Shown piece by piece: positions 29,825 to 39,059 of a stretch of 64,000 bases of DNA; the first letter of the stretch is position 1, and each line of letters opens with the position of its first letter. The position numbers were made by a program, and so were the translations under genes. The stretch spans positions 682,001 to 746,000 of the forward strand of contig NZ_JYKZ01000001.1 of assembly GCF_001043005.1 (NCBI RefSeq), in the 5' to 3' direction. Below the pieces are notes generated by a model that saw only the letters and a list, made by a program, of their open reading frames with translations, did not search any database and was not told the origin of the DNA. The DNA comes from Pseudomonas psychrophila. GTDB taxonomy: Bacteria > Pseudomonadota > Gammaproteobacteria > Pseudomonadales > Pseudomonadaceae.

Positions 29825-29858
29825 GGGCGATTATCGAACCGTTGGCCGATAATCGCAA
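29825..29858 (-). promoter_or_regulatory. PcaR-like operator pair upstream of pcaR
   Basis: On the minus strand GTTCGATAATCGCCC (29839-29825) differs from the recalled consensus at one base; on the plus strand GGCCGATAATCGCAA (29844-29858) matches at 12 of 15. Centres are 19 bp apart. Position 42-75 bases before the pcaR ATG suits autoregulation. Confidence 0.7.
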
Positions 29859-30456
29859 TCTCAACCCTCTGCGACAGCCCCTGGTTAGCCTGTCATACGT
29901 TCTCCCGGCATTAATTGAAGTCATTAGCCCCGCGCAAACATACGGAGCAATGATAGAAAACGTCTATTTTATATCGAGTCAGGTTAAGTTCAGCCAGAGG
30001 GTTAAATAACTTGATTGTCCAACTACCAGGGAGCGCATTAATAGAGTGACACGACCGGACTGTTCGATAATTCACACCCATTTATAACACTGCACTCACT
30101 GGGAAGTTGACGGACGTAAAGTTATTCGGCGATAGTAATAGCACTTTAGGGCCGAACGTTTTTGAGCGCACAAGCTCAAGCCTGTGCGAAAGATTGGATC
30201 CAACCAACTCGTTGAGTTCAATAGAGACTCATGGCGCTACCGTAATGTGCATCGTGTGTTGTTTCCCTGCGGGGTGAACACTTACCAACGGCGACGTTCA
30301 TGTGTTAGTTGATGACGTGCCCGAGTGCATCGCGTGGTTTATTTAAGCGTGACGTTATAAATAGGCAATTGCCTTATCGCCTATCATTCGTCATATGAAT
30401 CAACCTCCCTGCACGGTGATTCACCAGGTTTAATCTCAACTCAATTAGGTAAGACA
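29859..30456. other. Long intergenic region upstream of pcaR
   Basis: About 600 bases, more AT-rich than its surroundings, with no supported gene. It contains an isolated PcaR-like half, GTTCGATAATTCACA at 30062, with the first ten bases exact. The right end (TTATTTAAGCGTG and TTATAAATAGGC near 30339-30366) may hold the promoter of the 66-residue gene. I recognise no riboswitch or known small RNA. Confidence 0.4.
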
Positions 30457-30657
30457 GTGACGAAAGACGAACTGCGCGCAGAACTTGAGCGTCAGGAACA
30501 ACGTTTCAAGGATGTTTATGGTGGCGAAGTGACGACCTACGCCGCTCAGTCAGAGCCCGGGCGTAAACCTTGGCGCAAACGTGCCAGTCTGCTCGACCAG
30601 GCTTTCACCCAAGAAATCCAGAAAATCGAAAAAGAACTCAAAGCCGAAGAGCCCTGA
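30457..30657 (+). CDS. Small conserved hypothetical protein, 66 residues
   Basis: A hydrophilic, highly charged protein with two predicted helical stretches ([20 protein letters not shown] and [20 protein letters not shown]) and a short basic link PGRKPWRKR. There is no signal peptide or membrane segment. The start is GTG with AGGT about 8 bases upstream. I recall similar short proteins next to pit in other Pseudomonas, but no function. Coding looks real because the composition and ribosome site fit. It could form a coiled-coil or bind nucleic acid; neither is shown. Confidence 0.65.
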   Translation: MTKDELRAELERQEQRFKDVYGGEVTTYAAQSEPGRKPWRKRASLLDQAFTQEIQKIEKELKAEEP

Positions 30658-31010
30658 CCAGCGTCTGAAAATCTGTACAGACAACGGCTTGCTGCCCCTT
30701 GCGCACCCGCCATTTGCATGAACGGATGTGGCTGCTGGCAATGTAAGAGCCCAAACCGATCCCGCAGCAACCTCTGATTTGATAAATTTCATGTAGTCGG
30801 ATCAGACCAGCGCAAGCGCTTGAGCGTGCCCTTCGAAACCCCCTATAGCCTTTGGTATCAGTGGTTTGAAGGGAATTTCCTACGCCTATTTATAGAAGCC
30901 CCTTACGAGTTTTTTCATTTATAGATGTTACCAACGGGCAGCTAGTGCATTGATTACCGGGGTTTTCTGGCATAATCCGCCCCCCTTTATGACCGTGTCA
31001 GAAAACCTTC
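30658..31010. promoter_or_regulatory. Intergenic region with the pit promoter
   Basis: About 350 bases with no gene. A -10-like CATAAT at 30971 lies 34 bases before the pit start, with TTGATT at 30950 as a short-spaced (15 bp) -35 candidate. TTTGGTATCAGTGGTTTGAAG near 30851 shows no symmetry. No Pho box was recognised. Confidence 0.4.
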
Positions 31011-32483
31011 ATGATCGATCTATTAAGCGGATTGGACGCCTGGGTTCTTATCAGCCTCTTCTTCGCCCTAGCCTTTGTTCTCGCGTTTGAGTTCATCAAC
31101 GGCTTTCATGACACCGCGAACGCGGTTGCGACAGTCATCTACACCAAAGCCATGCCGCCTCATCTGGCGGTGTTCTTTTCCGGTGTGTTCAACTTCCTCG
31201 GCGTTCTGCTGGGCGGGGTCGGCGTGGCTTATGCCATCGTCCACCTGCTACCGGTAGAGCTGCTGGTCAATGTGAACACCGGACATGGCCTGGCCATGGT
31301 GTTCTCCTTGCTTGCAGCGGCCATCACCTGGAACCTCGGAACATGGTATTTCGGGATTCCCGCGTCAAGCTCCCACACCCTGATCGGTTCGATCCTGGGC
31401 GTAGGTCTGGCCAATGCCCTGATCAGCGGCATTCCGGTAAGCGACGGGGTTAACTGGCAGAAGGCGATCGATATTGGCGCCTCGCTGGTGTTCTCGCCAA
31501 TGGCCGGCTTCCTGGTTGCTGGCCTGGTGTTGATCGCCCTGAAGTGGTGGCGTCCTGCATCCAAGATGCACAAGACTCCGGAGCAACGCCGCAAGCTGGA
31601 CGACAAAAAGCATCCGCCGTTCTGGAACCGTCTCGTTCTGGTGATCTCGGCCATGGCCGTCAGCTTTGTTCACGGCTCCAACGATGGCCAGAAAGGCATC
31701 GGCCTGATCATGCTGGTACTGATCGGCATCGTGCCAAGCGCGTTCGTTCTGGATCTGAACAGCACCACTTACCAGATCGAACGAACCCGTGACGCCACCC
31801 TGCACCTGAGCCAGTTCTATCAGCGCAACAATGCGTCGCTGACCGAGTTCCTGGCGCTGGGCAAAAGCGTAAAAGGCGACTTGCCGGATCAGTTCAGCTG
31901 CAACCCGCAGCAAACCGAACCGACCATCGAGGCGCTGCTTGGCTCGCTTAAAGGCGTAGCAGACTACCACTCGATTCCAGCTGAAAAACGTATCGAGATC
32001 CGTCGCTACCTGCTTTGCCTGGATGACACGGCGAAGAAAGTCAGCAAATTGCCAGTGCTTGATTCCCGCGAAAAAGCGGACCTCGAAAAACTGCGCAAAG
32101 ACCTGACCGCCACCACTGAATACGCCCCGTTCTGGGTGATTCTGGCCGTCGCACTGGCCTTGGGCCTGGGCACAATGGTTGGCTGGAAACGCGTGGTTAA
32201 AACCATCGGTGAGAAGATCGGCAAGCAAGGCATGACCTATGCCCAGGGTATGGCGGCTCAGATCACCACAGCCTTCGCAATCGGTATGGCCAACATCTTC
32301 TCCCTGCCCGTATCGACCACGCACATTCTGTCGTCGGGCGTGGCGGGCACCATGGTCGCCAACAAAAGCGGCCTGCAAGGTGGCACGATCAAGACCATCC
32401 TGATGGCGTGGGTGCTGACCTTACCGGCCACCATCGCACTGTCTGCGACACTGTTCTGGCTGGCGTCCAAAGCTCTCGCCTGA
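31011..32483 (+). CDS. pit: Low-affinity inorganic phosphate transporter (Pit family)
   Basis: A 490-residue inner-membrane carrier that imports metal-phosphate with protons. Both inverted PiT signature repeats are present: FEFINGFHDTANAVATVIYTK near the N terminus and VSFVHGSNDGQKGIG near residue 220, with a further GMANIFSLPVSTTHILSSGVAGTM late on. A large hydrophilic loop of about 130 residues (around 250-380) separates the membrane halves, as in E. coli PitA. A strong terminator follows, so it is monocistronic. Confidence 0.93.
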   Translation: MIDLLSGLDAWVLISLFFALAFVLAFEFINGFHDTANAVATVIYTKAMPPHLAVFFSGVFNFLGVLLGGVGVAYAIVHLLPVELLVNVNTGHGLAMVFSLLAAAITWNLGTWYFGIPASSSHTLIGSILGVGLANALISGIPVSDGVNWQKAIDIGASLVFSPMAGFLVAGLVLIALKWWRPASKMHKTPEQRRKLDDKKHPPFWNRLVLVISAMAVSFVHGSNDGQKGIGLIMLVLIGIVPSAFVLDLNSTTYQIERTRDATLHLSQFYQRNNASLTEFLALGKSVKGDLPDQFSCNPQQTEPTIEALLGSLKGVADYHSIPAEKRIEIRRYLLCLDDTAKKVSKLPVLDSREKADLEKLRKDLTATTEYAPFWVILAVALALGLGTMVGWKRVVKTIGEKIGKQGMTYAQGMAAQITTAFAIGMANIFSLPVSTTHILSSGVAGTMVANKSGLQGGTIKTILMAWVLTLPATIALSATLFWLASKALA

Positions 32484-32496
32484 TTCAGCGACGAAC

Positions 32497-32533
32497 AAAA
32501 AAGGTACGTCCCTCACGGGCCGTACCTTTTTTT
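32497..32533 (+). terminator. pit terminator
   Basis: AAAAAAGGTACG and CGTACCTTTTTT form a 12-bp stem around a 12-base loop, ending in seven Ts, 14 bases after the stop. Confidence 0.93.
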
Positions 32534-32548
32534 ATGCCGCAACAATTT

Positions 32549-32649
32549 GTGGGAGCGAGACTGCTCGCGAAGGATATGAGCATCAGCGTGCATTGACTGG
32601 AAAAATCGCGATCTTCTGGAGGTCTTCGCGAGCAGCCTCGCTCCCTCAG
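32549..32649. repeat. REP/REPIN inverted repeat
   Basis: GTGGGAGCGAGACTGCTCGC pairs with GCGAGCAGCCTCGCTCCCTC across about 55 bases. It is the fourth copy of the REP family in the window and lies between pit and a tiny convergent gene. Confidence 0.85.
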
Positions 32650-32747
32650 AGGGGTGAAATGCTGTAGACAAAACACACAGGCAAAAAAATAGGCGACCGA
32701 AGTCGCCCAAAATGCCTTGCGTGCTCATTCACTAAAAAGACTCGGCG

Positions 32748-32858
32748 CTATTTGCGCTTCTGGGAGTCTTTCCAGATAAAAATGCCCAGACCTGCGAAAA
32801 ACAACACCATGAGGCCGACCGTAAGAACTCCGGCGATAACCACATTATCGAGAAACAT
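32748..32858 (-). CDS. Single-pass membrane microprotein, 36 residues
   Basis: A short frame with a textbook ribosome site, AGGAGG, 6 bases before ATG. The product begins FLDNVVIAGVLTVGLMV, continues LFFAGLGIFIWK and ends DSQKRK: one membrane helix of about 24 residues with a short acidic N terminus and a basic C terminus, so the C terminus should face the cytoplasm. I think close copies exist in other Pseudomonas genomes, but I know no function. Such helices often serve as subunits or regulators of larger membrane complexes. Confidence 0.7.
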   Translation of the reverse strand: MFLDNVVIAGVLTVGLMVLFFAGLGIFIWKDSQKRK

Positions 32859-33007
32859 GACGGCCTCCTGCGCAAGTCTGATTGTGTGTCTGTTGAAGCT
32901 AGATTAATCACTTGCATAGGCGCACAACTTGACCGGGATCAATAGTGATCCACGGCCAGTGCTCAGTTGAGGGGATTATTTGACGCAGATCATCGAAAAC
33001 AGGCACT

Positions 33008-33169
33008 TCAGCGCTTTTTCGGTTTTTTCTTCGGCTTTTTCGCAGCTTTTGCCAACGGCATTGCCTGTTCAAATGCGTTGCGCACTTCGATCAAGCGTTT
33101 TTCATTGAGGTCGTGTACTCGTTTGGCGCGCTCGGCGCCCAGATCGACCAGCTTGGTGTCTTGGCTCAT
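33008..33169 (-). CDS. Small basic hypothetical protein, 53 residues
   Basis: A short frame read from ATG at 33169. The first half is a charged helix (SQDTKLVDLGAERAKRVHDL), the middle is LIEVRNAFEQAMPLA, and the end is a lysine/proline tail KAAKKPKKKPKKR. The tail suggests binding to nucleic acid or another polyanion. Only a weak ribosome site (GGTCTGATTG) precedes it. No family is recognised; coding is supported by composition and by the gap it fills between its neighbours. Confidence 0.6.
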   Translation of the reverse strand: MSQDTKLVDLGAERAKRVHDLNEKRLIEVRNAFEQAMPLAKAAKKPKKKPKKR

Positions 33170-33246
33170 AAACAATCAGACCACTGTCAGTGTGTTTCAG
33201 TGCGCCAATAATGCGATGCGAGCTACGCGCTGACCAGAAAAAAAAC

Positions 33247-33564
33247 CTACACCTTGATATCGACCCACACCCCCTGGCGCTGCAGGCCATCAACCACGGG
33301 CGCAACCGGCACACCGTCTTCGGCCCTTGCTTGCGTTCCCCCTTCCTGCTCCCGGGCTTCACGACGACGTTTGTCATGTTGACGCTGCTGCTCTTCGCGC
33401 AACAGCAGGGTGGTCTGATCGGCATCGTTGTTCTTCAGATCAATGGCACATTCACTGGAACTGGCTTGGGCCGGCGCCACGGGCGGAATGTCGGGTCGAG
33501 GACGCACGGGGTCCTGTGCGGAGGTCACGGGTACAGCACCCAGCGGCAAGATTGACGGCAACAT
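33247..33564 (-). CDS. Conserved hypothetical protein, 105 residues
   Basis: A proline-rich N-terminal half ([32 protein letters not shown]) is followed by a highly charged helix, [23 protein letters not shown], and a C-terminal [13 protein letters not shown] stands 10 bases before the ATG. No signal peptide or enzyme motif is visible. I recall relatives in Pseudomonas that carry the wrong label aspartate-semialdehyde dehydrogenase; nothing here supports that. Divergent from rapA. Function unknown. Confidence 0.65.
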   Translation of the reverse strand: MLPSILPLGAVPVTSAQDPVRPRPDIPPVAPAQASSSECAIDLKNNDADQTTLLLREEQQRQHDKRRREAREQEGGTQARAEDGVPVAPVVDGLQRQGVWVDIKV

Positions 33565-33738
33565 AGTTATTGTTCTCCTGTCTTCTGGCTGTCGGCGACG
33601 GCAACCTGTAGCGGTGGGCCGTTCGTCGATAACTGCATTGGCTTCTTTTATGCCGGGCAGCTTTTTATGAGAGTCCTTTGGACTGGGGCCACTGATCCGT
33701 TAATATACTCGGCTTTTTCAAAGCGGGAGTCAGGCAGC

Positions 33739-36585
33739 ATGGCGCAGCAGTATCAACCGGGGCAACGCTGGATTAGTGACAGCGAAGCAGAGCTAGGTTT
33801 AGGCACCGTTCTGGCACAGGACGGTCGCTTGTTGACCGTGCTCTATCCGGCCACTGGCGAAACCCGCCAATATTCGCTGCGCAACGCACCGCTCACGCGT
33901 GTTCGGTTCTCGCCAGGTGACACCATCATCCACTTCGAAGGCTGGAAGATGACCGTGCGCGAAGTCGAGGACGTCGACGGCCTGATGGTCTACCACGGCC
34001 TCAACGAGCAAAACGAAGCCGTGACCCTGCCAGAAACCCAACTGTCGAACTTTATCCAGTTCCGTCTGGCCAGCGACCGTTTGTTTGCCGGTCAAATCGA
34101 TCCGCTGTCCTGGTTCTCGCTGCGCTACCACACCCTTGAACACACCAGCCGTCAGCTGCAGTCGCCGCTGTGGGGCCTGGGTGGGGTGCGTGCGCAACCT
34201 ATTGCACACCAACTGCATATTGCCCGCGAAGTGGCAGACCGTATTGCTCCACGGGTTTTGCTGGCCGACGAAGTAGGCTTGGGCAAAACCATTGAAGCCG
34301 GCCTGGTCATTCACCGCCAACTGCTCAGTGGCCGCGCCAACCGCGTATTGATCGTAGTCCCGGAAAACCTGCAGCACCAATGGCTGGTCGAGATGCGTCG
34401 TCGCTTCAACCTCGAAGTGGCGCTGTTCGATGAAGAACGCTTTATCGAAAGCGATGCCAGCAACCCGTTCGAAGACTGCCAACTGGCACTGGTTGCCCTG
34501 GAATGGCTGGTTGACGACCCCAAGGCGCAGGCTGCGCTGTTTGATGCCGACTGGGACCTGCTGGTGGTCGACGAAGCGCACCATTTGGTGTGGCATGAAG
34601 ACAACGTCAGCCCCGAGTACGGCCTGGTTGAACAGCTCGCCGGCGTAATCCCGGGCGTACTGCTGCTTACCGCAACGCCAGAGCAACTGGGTCAGGACAG
34701 CCACTTTGCGCGCTTGCGCCTGCTGGACCCTAACCGTTTCCACGATCTGGCCGCGTTCCGCGCCGAAAGCGAAAACTATCGCCCGGTGGCTCAAGCCGTT
34801 CAGGAGTTGCTGGATAAAGGCAGCCTGTCACCCGAAGCTCATCAAACCATCCACGGCTTCCTCGGTGCCGAAGGCGATACCCTGCTGGCCGCCGTCAATG
34901 ATGGCGATGCAGAGGCCAGCGCCCGTCTGGTCCGCGAGCTGCTTGATCGCCACGGCACCGGTCGCGTCCTGTTCCGTAACACCCGCGCTGCGATCCAGGG
35001 CTTCCCGGAGCGCAAGCTGCACGCGTACCCGCTGCCGTGCCCGGCCGAATACCTTGAGCTGCCGCTGGGCGAACACGCCGAGCTGTACCCGGAAGTCAGC
35101 TTCCAGTCCCAGCCTGATGCCAGTGATGAAGAACGCTGGTGGCGCTTTGACCCTCGGGTTGAGTGGCTGACCGACACCCTGAAAATGCTCAAGCGCACCA
35201 AAGTACTGGTCATTTGCGCCCACGCCGAAACCGCTATGGATCTGGAAGACGCCCTGCGCGTGCGTTCCGGCATTCCTGCAACGGTCTTCCACGAAGGCAT
35301 GAACATTCTTGAGCGTGACCGCGCAGCGGCCTACTTCGCAGATGAAGAGTTTGGCGCGCAAGTGCTGATCTGTTCCGAAATCGGCAGCGAAGGCCGTAAC
35401 TTCCAGTTTGCCCACCATTTGGTACTGTTCGACCTGCCATCCCACCCGGACTTGCTGGAGCAGCGTATCGGCCGTCTGGACCGTATCGGCCAGAAGCACA
35501 TCATCGAACTGCACGTGCCGTACCTTGAAACCAGCCCGCAACAGCGTCTGTTCCAGTGGTACCACGAAGCGCTAAATGCCTTCCTCAATACCTGCCCGAC
35601 CGGCAACGCCCTGCAACACCAGTTCGGCCCACGCCTGTTGCCGTTGCTTGAAGCTGCGGACGATCACGAGTGGCAGGCACTGATCGACGAAGCGCGCCTT
35701 GAGCGCGAGCGTCTTGAGCAAGAACTGCACACTGGCCGCGATCGCTTGCTGGAGCTTAACTCCGGCGGCTCGGGCGAAGGCGAAGCGCTGGTTGAAGCGA
35801 TCCTTGAGCAAGACGATCAGTTCACCCTACCGATCTACATGGAAACCCTGTTTAACGCCTTTGGCATCGACAGCGAAGACCATTCCGAGAACGCGCTGAT
35901 CCTGAAGCCAAGCGAAAAAATGCTCGACGCCAGCTTCCCGCTGGGCGACGACGAGGGTGTGACCATCACCTACGACCGCAACCAGGCCCTGTCACGCGAA
36001 GACATGCAGTTCATCACCTGGGAACACCCGATGGTGCAAGGCGGCATGGACCTCGTGCTGTCAGGCTCGATGGGCAACACCGCCGTCGCCCTGATCAAGA
36101 ACAAGGCGCTCAAGCCTGGCACCGTGTTACTCGAGCTGATTTACGTCAGTGAAGTGGTAGCCCCGCGTTCACTGCAACTGGGTCGCTACCTGCCCCCTGC
36201 CGCCCTGCGCTGCCTGCTCGATGCCAACGGTAACGACCTGTCGTCCCGCGTGGCTTTCGACACCCTGAATGAGCAACTGGAAAGCGTGCCCCGTGCAAGC
36301 GCCAACAAGTTCGTTCAGGCCCAGCGCGATCAGCTGACGCCTAAGATCAATGCCGGTGAAGCCAAGATTGCACCCCGCCATGCTGAGCGCGTGGCCGAAG
36401 CGCAGCGCCGTCTGGCCGCCGACACCGAAGAAGAACTGGCACGTCTGACCGCCCTGCAAGCGGTCAACCCAAGCGTTCGGGACAGCGAACTGGTTGCCTT
36501 GCGCAAGCAGCGTGAACAAAGCCTGGCCATGCTTGAAAAAGCAGCCTTGCGCCTTGAAGCCATTCGCGTGCTGGTAGCGGGTTAA
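33739..36585 (+). CDS. rapA: RNA polymerase-associated ATPase RapA (HepA)
   Basis: A 948-residue Swi2/Snf2 protein that rides with RNA polymerase and helps recycle it after termination. Tudor-like N-terminal domains begin [20 protein letters not shown]. The ATPase has [12 protein letters not shown] (motif I), [10 protein letters not shown] (motif II) and [11 protein letters not shown] (motif III); the second lobe has [15 protein letters not shown] and [12 protein letters not shown] (motifs V and VI). Start is the ATG at 33739 with GGGAG upstream; 24 earlier in-frame codons are unsupported. Confidence 0.95.
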   Translation: MAQQYQPGQRWISDSEAELGLGTVLAQDGRLLTVLYPATGETRQYSLRNAPLTRVRFSPGDTIIHFEGWKMTVREVEDVDGLMVYHGLNEQNEAVTLPETQLSNFIQFRLASDRLFAGQIDPLSWFSLRYHTLEHTSRQLQSPLWGLGGVRAQPIAHQLHIAREVADRIAPRVLLADEVGLGKTIEAGLVIHRQLLSGRANRVLIVVPENLQHQWLVEMRRRFNLEVALFDEERFIESDASNPFEDCQLALVALEWLVDDPKAQAALFDADWDLLVVDEAHHLVWHEDNVSPEYGLVEQLAGVIPGVLLLTATPEQLGQDSHFARLRLLDPNRFHDLAAFRAESENYRPVAQAVQELLDKGSLSPEAHQTIHGFLGAEGDTLLAAVNDGDAEASARLVRELLDRHGTGRVLFRNTRAAIQGFPERKLHAYPLPCPAEYLELPLGEHAELYPEVSFQSQPDASDEERWWRFDPRVEWLTDTLKMLKRTKVLVICAHAETAMDLEDALRVRSGIPATVFHEGMNILERDRAAAYFADEEFGAQVLICSEIGSEGRNFQFAHHLVLFDLPSHPDLLEQRIGRLDRIGQKHIIELHVPYLETSPQQRLFQWYHEALNAFLNTCPTGNALQHQFGPRLLPLLEAADDHEWQALIDEARLERERLEQELHTGRDRLLELNSGGSGEGEALVEAILEQDDQFTLPIYMETLFNAFGIDSEDHSENALILKPSEKMLDASFPLGDDEGVTITYDRNQALSREDMQFITWEHPMVQGGMDLVLSGSMGNTAVALIKNKALKPGTVLLELIYVSEVVAPRSLQLGRYLPPAALRCLLDANGNDLSSRVAFDTLNEQLESVPRASANKFVQAQRDQLTPKINAGEAKIAPRHAERVAEAQRRLAADTEEELARLTALQAVNPSVRDSELVALRKQREQSLAMLEKAALRLEAIRVLVAG

Positions 36586-36596
36586 CAAAAGCTTGC

Positions 36597-36743
36597 GTAG
36601 CAGCTGACGAGCGTAGCGAGGCTGCGTCCGATTGCGAAGCGATCGTAAATCCTGAGTATGAGATCTTCCTGAAAGAACCCATGCTCAGTATTTACGACGG
36701 CTTTGCCGCCGGACGCAGCCTCGCTCCGCTCATCAGCTGCTAC
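36597..36743. repeat. Long inverted repeat, family A, copy 2
   Basis: Arms of about 53 bases begin GTAGCAGCTGACGAGCGTAG and end in its near-complement CATCAGCTGCTAC, with GCGAGGCTGCGTCCG in the left arm. The centre is about 40 bases and unrelated to that of copy 1. It sits in the rapA-nbdA gap just after the rapA stop. Confidence 0.8.
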
Positions 36744-36780
36744 GGAGTGATTCAAAGCTATAAATCCCCTTTTTAATAAC

Positions 36781-36800
36781 AAAATGATCACTATCATTTT
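36781..36800. promoter_or_regulatory. Fur-box-like palindrome upstream of the GGDEF-EAL gene
   Basis: AAAATGATCACTATCATTTT has perfect 8-base arms, with AATGAT/ATCATT as in Fur operators but spaced by 4 instead of 1. A -10-like TATACT lies at 36833, so a bound protein would sit near -50. Confidence 0.4.
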
Positions 36801-36891
36801 GCCACTACCCCTGCCTGCCTCAATCCAGCTTCTATACTTGATCCCAAGCTAGCAACTTTCGACTAGCACATCTGGATTGCCGAGGCGTGCA

Positions 36892-38904
36892 ATGGAAAGG
36901 CTAGGGTTGCAACTTCTGGGTGAGCCTTCAGATAACGCGCAACTGCTGTTGATCGGCGGCTACAGCCCCTATCTGGTCTTTCTCGCCTGGCTGGTTGCCT
37001 GTACTGCGTGCCTGGCCACGCTTAACCTGCTCGACCGCTGCGCCAATGCAGAAAAAGCAGCCGCTAAAAACGTTTGGCGATGGATCAGTGTCAGCTGCTT
37101 GGCGACCGGTATCTGGGCCATGTACACCATCTGCCTGCTGGCGTTTGAATCCCCCCTAGAATCTCGTTACAGCCTGGCGGTGGGCGTTGGCTCACTGCTG
37201 ACCGCCTTGATCGCAGCGTTGGTGATTGTGCAAGTGTTCAATCACATCACTACTTGGCGCTCAAGCACTGGTTTGCTGCATCAACTGTTCAAATATGGCC
37301 TGTGCATGGCTGCGGCCGGGATTCTGCTCTGCGCTTGCTTCTTCAGCATGTCGGCATTCGGCGATACACCGGCGAGCCAGTCAGATGCCGACAGCAAGAA
37401 CTGGCAACTGGCTCTAGTGGTCGCCCTGATTGCGCTGTTGTTGATTGGTAGTTGCATCAGTGCCGCGATCGTCGACAAAAAGCTGCAACTCAAGGAGCAC
37501 GACCTGAGACGGGTAAACGCCTTGCTCAGCCAACTCGACCAGGCGCGCGCCTCATTGCAGCAGGTAGCTCATTACGACCCTCTGACTAACTTGATCAATC
37601 GACGGGGTTTCAACCAGTTATTCGCAGAAAAGCTCATTGATTGCACCGCCAGAAACAGCAAGTTGGCCGTGATGTTTCTCGACATTGACCACTTCAAACG
37701 CATCAATGACAGCCTGGGCCACGACGCGGGCGATGAACTGCTCAAGGTGATCGCGGCCCGCATCAAACATGCCACTCGCAGCCACGATGATGTCGTTGCG
37801 CGTTTCGGCGGTGACGAGTTCTGTATCTTGATCAACCTTAGCCACCACGATGAAGCGCAAAGCATGGGCCATCGCATCATGCTCAAATTGAAAGAGCCCA
37901 TCGAGCTGTCTGGAAGACAGATGGTAATGACCACCAGCATTGGCATCAGTGTGTTTCCGCAAGACGGTATCACCAGCGCTGAGTTGCTCAAACATGCCGA
38001 CCTGGCGCTTTACCAGTCAAAGGGCAACGGGCGTAACAATCTGACCTTTTTTAGCCCAAACCTTAAAACCCGTGCATCCCTTGAATTGCAGATAGAAGAA
38101 GAGCTGCGCAACGCGCTCAATGAAGACAAAGGACTGTTCCTGCATTACCAGCCCATCTTTGACTTAAAGAACGGCCGCGTCGCCAAACTCGAAGCTCTGG
38201 TGCGCTGGCAGCATCCCGAACACGGTTTGCTTGGCCCGGACCGCTTTATCAGCATCGCCGAGGCTAACGGGCTGATTGCCGAGCTGGACCATTGGGTGTT
38301 GCGCAAAGCCTGTCATGACCTCGCAGCCCTTTCCCGGCAGGGATGGCAGCATCTGGGGATTGCCGTGAATTGCTCGGCGCGCAATCTGGTGCGGGTGGAG
38401 CTGGCCGACGAAATCGAAAGCGCTCTGCGCACCTCGGGCATCGCTGCGCATCGACTGGAACTGGAAGTCACCGAAAACGCCCTGATGTGCAACTTGAGCA
38501 GCACCTCGCAGTTGTTACGTCAGATCCGGGCACTTGGCGTGTCGCTGTCCATTGACGATTTCGGTACCGGCTATTCATCTTTGGCCTACTTGAAACGTCT
38601 ACCGCTCAATACCTTGAAAATAGACCGCTCCTTTATCCAGGACATACCGACCTCCAGTCAGGACATGGAGATCGTCCAGGCCATTATCCTCATGGCCCAC
38701 ACCCTGCACTTGCAAGTAGTCACTGAAGGTGTAGAGACCACCCAGCAATTCGAATTCCTCAACCAGTTTGGTTGCGACTTTATCCAGGGCTATCTGCTCA
38801 GTCGCCCCGTTCCCTTCGAGGCGCTGCAAGAGATTCTCGAACAGCTCGACAAACGGCCGGTGCCTGCTGCGGATCACACCACGTTTGTGCTCACCCGCCA
38901 GTAG
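36892..38904 (+). CDS. GGDEF-EAL c-di-GMP protein with a degenerate MHYT membrane domain (NbdA-like)
   Basis: A 670-residue inner-membrane protein. About 200 N-terminal residues form several membrane helices with the spacing of an MHYT sensor, but the motif is lost: GIWAMYTICLLAF replaces the usual GIWxMHFIGMLAF. The GGDEF domain (about 230-390) is canonical, RFGGDEFCI, with FLDIDHFKRINDSLGH. The EAL domain (about 410-650) has EALVRW, ENALMC, IDDFGTGYSSL and TEGVE, the usual catalytic set. rapA beside it matches P. aeruginosa PA3308 and nbdA (PA3311), whose product has AGDEF. Start ATG has GAGG 7 bases upstream. Synthesis, hydrolysis or both are possible. Confidence 0.85.
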   Translation: MERLGLQLLGEPSDNAQLLLIGGYSPYLVFLAWLVACTACLATLNLLDRCANAEKAAAKNVWRWISVSCLATGIWAMYTICLLAFESPLESRYSLAVGVGSLLTALIAALVIVQVFNHITTWRSSTGLLHQLFKYGLCMAAAGILLCACFFSMSAFGDTPASQSDADSKNWQLALVVALIALLLIGSCISAAIVDKKLQLKEHDLRRVNALLSQLDQARASLQQVAHYDPLTNLINRRGFNQLFAEKLIDCTARNSKLAVMFLDIDHFKRINDSLGHDAGDELLKVIAARIKHATRSHDDVVARFGGDEFCILINLSHHDEAQSMGHRIMLKLKEPIELSGRQMVMTTSIGISVFPQDGITSAELLKHADLALYQSKGNGRNNLTFFSPNLKTRASLELQIEEELRNALNEDKGLFLHYQPIFDLKNGRVAKLEALVRWQHPEHGLLGPDRFISIAEANGLIAELDHWVLRKACHDLAALSRQGWQHLGIAVNCSARNLVRVELADEIESALRTSGIAAHRLELEVTENALMCNLSSTSQLLRQIRALGVSLSIDDFGTGYSSLAYLKRLPLNTLKIDRSFIQDIPTSSQDMEIVQAIILMAHTLHLQVVTEGVETTQQFEFLNQFGCDFIQGYLLSRPVPFEALQEILEQLDKRPVPAADHTTFVLTRQ

Positions 38905-38931
38905 CGGCACAGCTGCCATCCACGCATAAAA

Positions 38932-38959
38932 AAACGCCACAGTACCAACTGTGGCGTTT
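38932..38959 (+). terminator. Terminator after the GGDEF-EAL gene
   Basis: AAACGCCACAGT and ACTGTGGCGTTT form a perfect 12-bp stem with an ACCA loop, 27 bases after the stop. Confidence 0.9.
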
Positions 38960-39059
38960 CTCTACGGCAAATTGCCACTACCTGCAGCCGGGTTACTCAG
39001 CTACACACTCCGCGCTCGTCAAATCAGTGCAACTAAATGCTCCTGTTTGGTGCGCGCAG

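Noticed and set aside
30010..30456. Possible riboswitch or known small RNA upstream of the 66-residue gene
   Set aside because: No conserved riboswitch motif was found by reading; kept only as an undescribed intergenic region.
31365..32378. 337-residue frame antisense to pit
   Set aside because: A shadow of the transporter gene; rich in His/Gln without domain structure.
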